Source: JAIBJN01 sp963839745 (lineage in GTDB: Bacteria > Actinomycetota > Thermoleophilia > Gaiellales > Gaiellaceae). From it: a stretch of DNA of 64,000 nucleotides. The notes under the pieces were generated by a model that saw only the letters and a program-made list of their open reading frames with translations, did no database searches and was not told the origin of the DNA. The position numbers and the translations under genes were made by a program. Location: the NCBI GenBank assembly GCA_963839745.1, contig CAWIWC010000005.1, positions 1 through 64,000 of the forward strand, in the 5' to 3' direction. The first letter of the stretch is position 1. Every line of letters begins with the position of its first letter. This document shows, piece after piece, positions 57,862 to 64,000 of this stretch.

Positions 57862-59376
57862 TCAGTCGGAGAGCGAAAGCGCCTGCGGAGTGCCGACGCG
57901 GTCCGAGGCGTTCGACTCGGAGGCAACATCGCCAAGGAGCTCGGCGAGCTCGGCGCGAAGCAGCGTCTCCTTCTCCAGCAGCGCCGCGGCGACCTTGTCG
58001 AGCGAACGCCGATGCTTCTGCAGGAGCCTCACTGCCTCCACGTAGGCGTTGTCGGTGAGGCGGGCCTGCTCGTGGTCGCGGAGCTGCTTCGTCTGCTCGG
58101 ACAGCGCGTAGTTGTCGGCCCGCATCGTGCGCGCGGTGACCTCCTCGCCCATGCCGAAGTCGAACACCATCGAGCGGGCGAGCTCGGTGACGCGCTCGAG
58201 GTCGTTGGCCGCGCCGTTCGTGACGGCGCCGAAGACGATCTGCTCGGCGGCCCGGCCGGCGAGGAGGACCTTCATCAGGTCGAGCAGCTCCTCCTTCGTG
58301 TGGAGGTAGCGGTCTTCCTGCGGAGTGTTGAGCGTGTAGCCGAGTGCACGGCCACGCGAGACGATGGTCACCTTCTGCACGGGCTGCGGCTCGCCGACGA
58401 GGTGGGACATGAGCGCGTGCCCGCCCTCGTGGTAGGCGAGGATGCGCTTCTCCTTCTCGGTCACGACCCGCCGCTGCTGGAGGCCGGCGACGACGCGCTC
58501 GAGGGCGGACTCGAAGTCGTCGTGAGAAATCTCTTCGTGATTGGCGCGCCCGGCGAAGATGGCGGCCTCGTTGCAGATGTTGGCCAGGTCGGCGCCGGTC
58601 AGGCCGGAGGTCTGCCGCGCAAGTTGGTTGACGTCGACGTCCTCCCCGAGCGGCTTGCCCCGCATGTGGACGTGGAGGATCGCCTCGCGGCCCTTGAGAT
58701 CCGGGGGCGAGACGAGCACCTGGCGGTCGAAGCGCCCCGGCCGCAGCAACGCGGGGTCGAGGTCCTCGAGCCTGTTCGAGGCGGCGATGATGACGACCTG
58801 ATCCTGGTGGCCGAAGCCGTCGAGCTCGACGAGGAGCTGGTTGAGCGTCTGGTCGTGCTCGCGGTTGAAGCCGGAGCCGGTGCGCCGTGTTCCGACGGCG
58901 TCGAGCTCGTCGATGAAGACGATCGCCGGCGCGTTCTTGCGCGCGCGGTCGAAGAGCTTGCGGATGCGGGCGGCGCCGAGGCCCGCGAACATCTCGATGA
59001 AGGCGGAGGCGCTCTGCGAGTAGAAGGTCGAGCCCGAGGCGTTCGCGACGGCCTTCGCGAGCAGCGTCTTGCCTGTCCCGGGCGGGCCGTAGAGGAGGAT
59101 CCCCTTGGGAACGCGCGCGCCGAGCTTGGAGAAGTGGCGCGGGTTGCGCAGGAAGTCGACGACCTCCTGCAGCTCGGCGGCGGCCTCGTCCACGCCGGCG
59201 ATGTCGGCCCAGGTCACCGAGGACTTCGAGGAGGGGTCGACCTCGGTCGGCCGCACGCGCGGCATGAGGGAGAGCGACTTCCAGATCAGGTAGACGATCA
59301 GCCCCAGGAAGACCAGGGGCAACCACGTCAGGGCAAGATCCGGCAGCCCGTTGATGAAGTCAGCGACAGCGTCCAC
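57862..59376 (-). CDS. ftsH: FtsH-type AAA+ zinc metalloprotease, short N-terminus
   Basis: 504 residues, against 610-650 usually. One membrane helix at about 15-33 and then directly the AAA module: Walker A GPPGTGKTLLAKAV near 96, Walker B VFIDELDAVG near 151, SRH SNRLEDLDPALLRPGRFDRQ near 195; protease domain with zinc motif YHEGGHAL near 320 and aspartate in ANDLERVTELA. The second helix and periplasmic domain are missing. It should degrade membrane or regulatory proteins. GTG start at 59376. Confidence 0.93.
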   Translation of the reverse strand: MDAVADFINGLPDLALTWLPLVFLGLIVYLIWKSLSLMPRVRPTEVDPSSKSSVTWADIAGVDEAAAELQEVVDFLRNPRHFSKLGARVPKGILLYGPPGTGKTLLAKAVANASGSTFYSQSASAFIEMFAGLGAARIRKLFDRARKNAPAIVFIDELDAVGTRRTGSGFNREHDQTLNQLLVELDGFGHQDQVVIIAASNRLEDLDPALLRPGRFDRQVLVSPPDLKGREAILHVHMRGKPLGEDVDVNQLARQTSGLTGADLANICNEAAIFAGRANHEEISHDDFESALERVVAGLQQRRVVTEKEKRILAYHEGGHALMSHLVGEPQPVQKVTIVSRGRALGYTLNTPQEDRYLHTKEELLDLMKVLLAGRAAEQIVFGAVTNGAANDLERVTELARSMVFDFGMGEEVTARTMRADNYALSEQTKQLRDHEQARLTDNAYVEAVRLLQKHRRSLDKVAAALLEKETLLRAELAELLGDVASESNASDRVGTPQALSLSD

Positions 59377-59418
59377 CCGCGGGTTGCATCGGCAGACCCG
59401 GGCGAAGACCTTAGTGCG

Positions 59419-60501
59419 CTACCGGACGAGCTCGAGCCGGTCGTTCGGGCGGTACTTCCGGCCGACCTTCGCCGACTCGTGGCCGTCGGTCAGGACGATG
59501 TCGGCCGTGAAGTCGTTATCGCCGCGGATGAGGGACGAGCCGACGCCGTAGGAGTCCACCGGGACGCCCTTCGCCTCGAACTCCCGGATGCGCTCGACGT
59601 CGAAGCCGCCCGAGACGACGATCTTCACCCGTTCGAAGCCGTTCTCGTCCAGCGCGTCGCGCACCTGGCGGACGAGGCGCTCGTTGACGCCCCGTGGATC
59701 GAAGTCGCCCATCTCCTCCCAGAGGGAGCGATCGACCAGCGTTCGCGACGTGTCGAGGCGAACGCCCCAGAGCTTCGGGCCGAGTGCGCGGGCCACCTCG
59801 AGCGACGTGCGCACGGAGTCGTTGTCGAAGTCCACGAGCACGACGATGTTGATGTCCGGGTCGTTCTCGTCCGCCCAGTCGGCGAACTTCGCGGCGGCGA
59901 GCACCGTGTTGCGCCCGTAGGCCGCGATGAGCGCGTGCGGGACCGTGCCGATGCCGCGCCCGCCCCACCAGGACGCCTGGGCTTCGGTCGAGACGCCGAT
60001 CGCCCCGGCGACGTGTGCGGCGTAGCCGTCGCCGGTCTGCACGCGGTGATGGTCGTGCCGGGCCGGGAAGAAGAGGATCGGCTTACCGCGGGCCGCCTCG
60101 ACGACGCGCCGCGTGTTCGTGGAGATCAGCGTCCTTCGTGCGAGCACGCCGAGGTAGCACGTCTCCAGGTGGGCGAAGAGCGTGTAGTCGCCCTCGATCG
60201 TCATCACCGTCTCCCAAGGCTCGATCTCGTCGCCGTCGTAGAGCGCGTGGACGGTGAGCGCGTCCCAGTCGTGCGAGCAGAGCTTGAGGATCGCGATCGC
60301 CTCGTCCATGCCGCCCAGCACAGCCTGCTGCTTCTGGAAGACCTGCATGACGACGCGCGGGTGCCGCCCGTCCGCGAGCAGCGTCTCGCGGGCGAAGTTG
60401 AAGTAGACGTCGGTGTAGTAGCCCTCCCGCATCTTCTCGACCGGGAGGTCGAAGATCTCAGGTGGGAGGCGCTTCCTCCGCCGGTCCGTCTCCACCGCCA
60501 T
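59419..60501 (-). CDS. Nicotinate phosphoribosyltransferase-family protein
   Basis: 360 residues, shorter than the 430-490 of PncB. MREGYYTDVYFNFARETLLA near the N-terminus, TNTRRVVEAARGKPILFFPA and KIVVSGGFDVERIREFEAKG with the phosphate-binding glycines match type II phosphoribosyltransferases of the nicotinate/quinolinate group. It would convert nicotinate and PRPP to nicotinate mononucleotide in NAD salvage. The ATG overlaps the end of the DUF1385 gene by 44 nt. Confidence 0.85.
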   Translation of the reverse strand: MAVETDRRRKRLPPEIFDLPVEKMREGYYTDVYFNFARETLLADGRHPRVVMQVFQKQQAVLGGMDEAIAILKLCSHDWDALTVHALYDGDEIEPWETVMTIEGDYTLFAHLETCYLGVLARRTLISTNTRRVVEAARGKPILFFPARHDHHRVQTGDGYAAHVAGAIGVSTEAQASWWGGRGIGTVPHALIAAYGRNTVLAAAKFADWADENDPDINIVVLVDFDNDSVRTSLEVARALGPKLWGVRLDTSRTLVDRSLWEEMGDFDPRGVNERLVRQVRDALDENGFERVKIVVSGGFDVERIREFEAKGVPVDSYGVGSSLIRGDNDFTADIVLTDGHESAKVGRKYRPNDRLELVR

Positions 60502-61276
60502 TCTGGGGCGATTCTAGGCGCAGGCACTCGGCCAGAGCGGCTTCGGCGACCTCGAGTTGCTCGGGCGAGGGCTCCGCGGTGACGAGCCGCTGCTGCAGTT
60601 CGTGTCCCGGGCGGGCGAGCGCGCGCGCAAGCGGATGCTCCTTGTTGGCGACCATCCAGGAGAAGACCTCGACCGCTGCTGCTACCGCGCCCACCGCCGC
60701 GCCCGCACGGGCGAGCGGCCGGATGCTCTTCGGCGCGCGGGAGGCGATCGCGCTGCCGGCGGCGGTCGTGACGAGGAGCGGGCCGATCATGTGCGAGCCG
60801 CAGCGCTCGTGCTCGCGCGTGCGCGGCTCGCCGTGCTCATAGCTCCCGATGGAGATGTGCTCGGCCCCGTGGTACTCCGCCAAGGCCGTGCCGCGAAGGG
60901 CGATGACCGCAGGCCCGAGCGCGAGGAGCGCTCCGAGCGACTCCTGCGTGATCGGTGAAAGCCGCGTCCGGCGGAGCGCCTGGACGGCAACCATGCTTCC
61001 CACCATCGTCGCGGCGACGCGCGGCCGCTGGAAGGGCAGGCTGGCCTCCGGAAGCTTCCGGCGCACCTCGGGGAAGAGCGCGAAGATCTCGGCCACCCGA
61101 AGCGGGGCACGCGTGAAGCGGCTCCCGGCGTCGACCGCCTTCAGCCGCTTTTCGCCGGAAGCGACCTTCAGCTCGCCTTCGTCGGTCCGAACGGCGCAGG
61201 CCCAGTGCCGCGGCCCGTGCACGAGCACGCCGTTGGCGAGCGCCATTCCTCCGAGTCGGACGGCCTTCTCACTCAT
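60458..61276 (-). CDS. DUF1385 family membrane protein
   Basis: 272 residues. Opening VRLGGMALANGVLVHGPRHW and the family hallmark YHGAEHISIGSYEHGEPR near 135-150 with two conserved histidines and a glutamate; several hydrophobic helices (MVGSMVAVQALRR, ALGPAVIALRG, AGAAVGAVAAAVEVFSWM). DUF1385 has no firmly assigned function. An Asp/Gly/Glu-rich tail ends the protein. Own -10 box. Confidence 0.85.
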   Translation of the reverse strand: MSEKAVRLGGMALANGVLVHGPRHWACAVRTDEGELKVASGEKRLKAVDAGSRFTRAPLRVAEIFALFPEVRRKLPEASLPFQRPRVAATMVGSMVAVQALRRTRLSPITQESLGALLALGPAVIALRGTALAEYHGAEHISIGSYEHGEPRTREHERCGSHMIGPLLVTTAAGSAIASRAPKSIRPLARAGAAVGAVAAAVEVFSWMVANKEHPLARALARPGHELQQRLVTAEPSPEQLEVAEAALAECLRLESPQNGGGDGPAEEAPPT

Positions 61277-61282
61277 TCTCCC

Positions 61283-61288
61283 AGTGTA
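61283..61288 (-). promoter_or_regulatory. -10 box of the DUF1385 gene
   Basis: TACACT, 6 nt before the ATG at 61276, directly next to copy 3 of the dispersed palindrome. Confidence 0.5.
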
Positions 61289-61293
61289 CGTAG

Positions 61294-61331
61294 CACGGGG
61301 GAAACCCTGTTTCCCCCGTGAGCCCCCTTCT
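61294..61331 (-). repeat. Dispersed palindromic repeat, copy 3
   Basis: On the minus strand leader AGAAGGGGGCT, then arms CACGGGGGAAAC and GTTTCCCCCGTG (12 bp perfect) around loop AGG. It fills the gap between the M20 stop and the DUF1385 promoter. Confidence 0.85.
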
Positions 61332-62621
61332 CTACCCTCGTGAACCGAGCGCTCGCGCTACGTGCAGGAGGAATTCGGTTCCCAGCTCCAGGTCGTCCAC
61401 CTCGATGCGCTCGTCGGCCGAGTGGATCAGGCGCGCGGCCAGGTCGGGGCTCATCGTCCGCATGGGGAAGAAGCCGTACGACACGGTGCCGAAGGCCTCG
61501 CGCAGGAAGTGACTGTCCGTGAACCCGGGTGAGACCACCGGGACCACGCGCGCGCCGGGCTCGGAAGCGGCGACGAACGACTCGATCACGTCCCAGAGCG
61601 GCGTGTCGAGCGGTGACCTCGTCCCTCCGACGGCCTCGATCCACTCGAGGTCGTACGAATCCTCGCCCAGCCCCGCCCGGATGATCGGCTCGGCGTCCTC
61701 GGGCGTCTCGCCGGGCAGCAGGCGACAGTCGCACACGACCTCGACGAGCCCCGGGATGACGTTCGTGCGCCGGGACCCGGTGATCATCGTCGGCGAGATC
61801 GCGATGCCGAGGATCGGCTCGACGGTGGCGCGGAGCTCGGGCGGCAGGCTGCGGACGGTGCGCTCGAGCTCGCTCGGGTCCGGGACGCGGCCGAGGGCCG
61901 AGAAGAGCGCCTCGGTCTCGGGGATCAGGCGAGGGGGCTGGCGGATCTCCGCCACTCGCTGGATGAGCCGGGCGGCGCGCACCAGCGCGTTGTCGGCGAT
62001 CCCGGGCGTGGAGGCATGGCCGCTCCTGCCGTGTACGCGGAGCTTGAAGGGCGCGCTCATCTTCTCCGCCGTCGAGCACAGGTAGACGGGGCGTCCGTCG
62101 ACGACCACGCGGTCGCCGCCGCCCTCGTTGACGCAGTAGTCGGCGCGGACGGCGTCGGGGTGCGCGCGCACGAGCCAGGAGAGCCCCACGTCGACGCCGA
62201 CCTCCTCGTCGGCCGTTGCCGCGATGAGGAGATCGCCGGCCGGCTCGAATCCCTCGCGGGCCAGCGTGGCGATCGCCACGGTGGCCGCTGCCACGTGTCC
62301 CTTCATGTCGAGGGCGCCGCGACCCCACACGCACCCGTCGCGCAGCTCTCCCGACCAGGGGTCGACCGACCATTCCTCCGGGTCGGCGACGACGGTGTCC
62401 GTGTGGCAGAGGAGCAGCACGCTCGGCCCTTCGCCCCGCCCGGGAAGACGCGCGACGAGATTCGCGCGCTGCGGCTCGCGGGCGTAGAGCTCGCAGGTCA
62501 GGCCCGCGCCCTCCAGGTATCCGCGGAGCAGCTCTGCCGCCTGGGTTTCGTTCCCGGGCGGGTTGGCCGTGTCCAGGCGCACGAGCTCCTGGAGGAGGCG
62601 CGTGACTTCGTCCCGCAGCAT
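61332..62621 (-). CDS. M20-family peptidase/deacylase (ArgE/DapE-like)
   Basis: 429 residues. Di-zinc site: CHTDTV near 71, GRGALDMKGH near 95, DEEVGVD near 133, and a late histidine region around SPGFTDSHFLRE. The lid/dimerisation domain has HGRSGHAST near 195. The family removes acyl or aminoacyl groups from amides (acetylornithine, succinyl-DAP, dipeptides); substrate not assigned. The ATG at 62621 is chosen from the -10 box; the frame to the right is antisense to rarA. Confidence 0.88.
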   Translation of the reverse strand: MLRDEVTRLLQELVRLDTANPPGNETQAAELLRGYLEGAGLTCELYAREPQRANLVARLPGRGEGPSVLLLCHTDTVVADPEEWSVDPWSGELRDGCVWGRGALDMKGHVAAATVAIATLAREGFEPAGDLLIAATADEEVGVDVGLSWLVRAHPDAVRADYCVNEGGGDRVVVDGRPVYLCSTAEKMSAPFKLRVHGRSGHASTPGIADNALVRAARLIQRVAEIRQPPRLIPETEALFSALGRVPDPSELERTVRSLPPELRATVEPILGIAISPTMITGSRRTNVIPGLVEVVCDCRLLPGETPEDAEPIIRAGLGEDSYDLEWIEAVGGTRSPLDTPLWDVIESFVAASEPGARVVPVVSPGFTDSHFLREAFGTVSYGFFPMRTMSPDLAARLIHSADERIEVDDLELGTEFLLHVARALGSRG

Positions 62622-62627
62622 CGGGCG

Positions 62628-62633
62628 AGCATA
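62628..62633 (-). promoter_or_regulatory. -10 box of the M20 gene
   Basis: TATGCT, 6 nt before the ATG at 62621. The opposite strand reads CATACT (62630-62635), 6 nt before the rarA GTG. Confidence 0.5.
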
Positions 62634-62641
62634 CTGACCGC

Positions 62642-63877
62642 GTGAGCGACCTCTTCTCGGACGCGGCCGCCGGGCGAGCGGCGGAGATCGCACCGCTGGC
62701 TGCACGCCTGCGACCGGAACGCCTGGAGGATTTCGTGGGGCAGAACCGCGTCGTCGGCGAGGGCTCGGCGCTGGCACGGGCGATCGCGGAGGACCGGATG
62801 GGCTCGGCCGTCTTCTACGGCCCGCCCGGGAGCGGCAAGACGACGCTGGCGCGCATCGTCGCGGGCGCGACGGGGGCCGCGTTCGAAGAGCTTTCCGCCG
62901 TCTCCGCCTCGGTGGCCGACGTGCGCGCCGTGCTCGCGCGGGCAACCGAGCGCCTCGGCGCCGAGGGCCGGCGGACGATCCTCTTCCTCGACGAGATCCA
63001 CCGCTTCAACAAGGCACAGCAGGACGCGCTCCTGCCCGCGGTCGAGTCCGGCCTCCTGACCCTGATCGGAGCGACGACGGAGAACCCGTACTTCGAGGTC
63101 AACTCGGCGCTCCTCTCGCGCACGCAGGTCTACGAGCTCGAGCCGCTCACCCTCGACGACCTGGAGGAGATCGTCAGGCGAGGCGCGACACAGCTCGGCG
63201 CCGAGGTTCCCGACGAGCTCGTGACCTCGATCGCCGGTCGCGCCGGAGGCGACGCGCGCAACGCGCTCAACATCCTCGAGCTCGCCTGGTCGACCGCGCA
63301 GTCCGAGGGCTCGGCGCTCGAGGAGCGGCACGTGGAGGACGCCGCGCGCAGGCGGCCTGTCGTCTACGACAAGGGCGGCGACGCGCACTACGACTTCACC
63401 TCGGCGTTCATCAAGGCGATACGCGGGTCCGACCCGAACGCGGCGCTCTACTACCTGGCGGCGATGCTGGAGGGAGGCGAGGATCCCCGCTACATCGCGC
63501 GGCGCCTGATCGTCCACGCCTCCGAGGACATCGGGATGGCCGACTCGCAGGCGCTGCTCGTAGCTGCGGCGGCCGCACACGCGGTGCAGCATGTCGGGCT
63601 TCCCGAGGCGCAGCTCAACCTCGCGCACGCGACGATCTACCTGGCGAGCGCCCCGAAGTCGAACGCCGTCATCAAGGCGATCGGGGCCGCGCGGGCCGAC
63701 GTTCGCGAGCATGGCGCGATCCGGCCTCCGAAGGCGCTGCGCGACACGCATTACCGGGGCTCGAAGAAGCTCGGCCACGGCGAGGGCTACGTCTACCCGC
63801 CGGACGATCCCGCGGGCTACGACGTCGACCATCTCCCGGAGGAACTGCGGGGTCGGAAGTACTACGACCCGGAGTAG
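62642..63877 (+). CDS. rarA: Replication-associated recombination protein A (MgsA/WRNIP1 AAA ATPase)
   Basis: 411 residues. LAARLRPERLEDFVGQNRVV at the N-terminus, Walker A YGPPGSGKTTLARI near 60, Walker B ILFLDEIHRFNKAQQDALLP near 115, sensor GATTENPYFEVNSAL and the tetramerisation domain with DKGGDAHYDFTSAFIKAIRG near 248. It acts at stalled replication forks. The GTG at 62642 lies 20 bp from the divergent M20 start. Confidence 0.94.
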   Translation: MSDLFSDAAAGRAAEIAPLAARLRPERLEDFVGQNRVVGEGSALARAIAEDRMGSAVFYGPPGSGKTTLARIVAGATGAAFEELSAVSASVADVRAVLARATERLGAEGRRTILFLDEIHRFNKAQQDALLPAVESGLLTLIGATTENPYFEVNSALLSRTQVYELEPLTLDDLEEIVRRGATQLGAEVPDELVTSIAGRAGGDARNALNILELAWSTAQSEGSALEERHVEDAARRRPVVYDKGGDAHYDFTSAFIKAIRGSDPNAALYYLAAMLEGGEDPRYIARRLIVHASEDIGMADSQALLVAAAAAHAVQHVGLPEAQLNLAHATIYLASAPKSNAVIKAIGAARADVREHGAIRPPKALRDTHYRGSKKLGHGEGYVYPPDDPAGYDVDHLPEELRGRKYYDPE

Positions 63878-63880
63878 GCT
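63875..63880 (+). promoter_or_regulatory. -10 box of etfB
   Basis: TAGGCT, 6 nt before the GTG at 63887; its TAG is the rarA stop codon. Confidence 0.5.
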
Positions 63881-63886
63881 CCCGGC

Positions 63887-64000
63887 GTGAAGATCGTCGT
63901 CCTCGTCAAGCAGGTCCCGAACCCGAGCCACGTCCGGCTCGACCCCGAGACGAAGCGGATGGTTCGGGAGGGTGTGCCGCTCGAGTTGAACGAGTTCGAC
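63887..64000 (+). CDS. etfB: Electron transfer flavoprotein beta subunit, N-terminus only
   Basis: The first 38 codons, cut by the window edge. VKIVVLVKQVPNPSHVRLDP followed by REGVPLELNEFD is the standard EtfB N-terminus. EtfAB passes electrons from acyl-CoA and other dehydrogenases to the quinone pool. GTG start from the -10 box. Confidence 0.9.
   Translation, partial: MKIVVLVKQVPNPSHVRLDPETKRMVREGVPLELNEFD

Noticed and set aside
57292..60582. 1096-codon open frame on the plus strand across ftsH and the phosphoribosyltransferase gene
   Set aside because: It spans two clear minus-strand genes and the gaps between them; its composition is typical antisense.

Overview
The window looks like chromosomal DNA of a GC-rich actinobacterium, most likely of the class Thermoleophilia (Gaiellales/Solirubrobacterales type). 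This is inferred from the high GC content, frequent GTG starts, -10 boxes of the TAnnnT type lying 6-7 nt before start codons, CIRCE control of groES-groEL, and the kinds of proteins encoded. It is not proven from this sequence alone. No rRNA, CRISPR array, insertion sequence, integrase or prophage was seen. Coding is dense on both strands.

Layout. 1-5.2 kb: the start of a cobalamin-type binding protein, a sulfatase-like membrane protein broken by many frame changes, a DUF421 membrane protein, a cupin gene followed by a decayed partial copy, and an FMN/F420-type oxidase-fold protein. 5.2-7.4 kb: a tRNA-Arg with an unusual GCG anticodon, YgfZ, a sulfite-oxidase-fold enzyme and AlaX. 7.4-10.7 kb: groES-groEL under two CIRCE operators, and an MFS transporter. 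10.8-12.8 kb: NUDIX, ASCH, SDR and zinc-ribbon proteins. 12.8-18.3 kb: a 2-oxoacid dehydrogenase E1alpha-E1beta-E2 operon, then lipB and lipA, which make the lipoyl cofactor that E2 carries. 18.4-22.9 kb: fumarase, a zinc alcohol dehydrogenase, a relic of a secreted protein, a ferredoxin-NADP reductase and an A-type Fe-S carrier.

23.0-39.2 kb: a complete complex I operon, nuoA-N in canonical order, with a ureohydrolase gene between nuoK and nuoL and a disulfide-reductase-like flavoprotein at the end. 39.2-42.5 kb: a compact operon of a stand-alone cyclic-nucleotide-binding protein, an FAD/NAD(P) oxidoreductase and a membrane class III nucleotide cyclase, which together look like a cAMP-linked redox module. 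42.4-45.8 kb: a small membrane protein, a UPF0173 hydrolase, an Ldh_2-type dehydrogenase and Mrp. 45.8-52.7 kb: an envelope-regulation cluster with a two-component system, a GerMN lipoprotein, an ECF sigma factor, a LolA-like membrane-anchored protein and an L,D-transpeptidase, followed by an acetyltransferase. 52.7-64 kb: housekeeping genes (IMPase/FBPase, DUF1015, a YhaM-like HD nuclease, a YchF-like GTPase, another ECF sigma factor, methylmalonyl-CoA epimerase-like, FtsH, nicotinate phosphoribosyltransferase, DUF1385, an M20 peptidase, RarA) and the start of etfB.

Three points matter to a reader. First, at least 17 genes have a TAnnnT box exactly 6 or 7 nt upstream of the start codon, which predicts leaderless mRNAs. 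Second, several otherwise normal genes (nuoC, nuoD, nuoH, nuoL, the cyclase and its neighbouring flavoprotein) carry one to three frame changes, more easily explained by indel errors in the assembly than by decay of complex I. The sulfatase-like gene at the left end has at least eight and may be a true pseudogene. Third, a palindromic repeat of about 38 bp occurs three times, and one copy supplies the start region of lipA.
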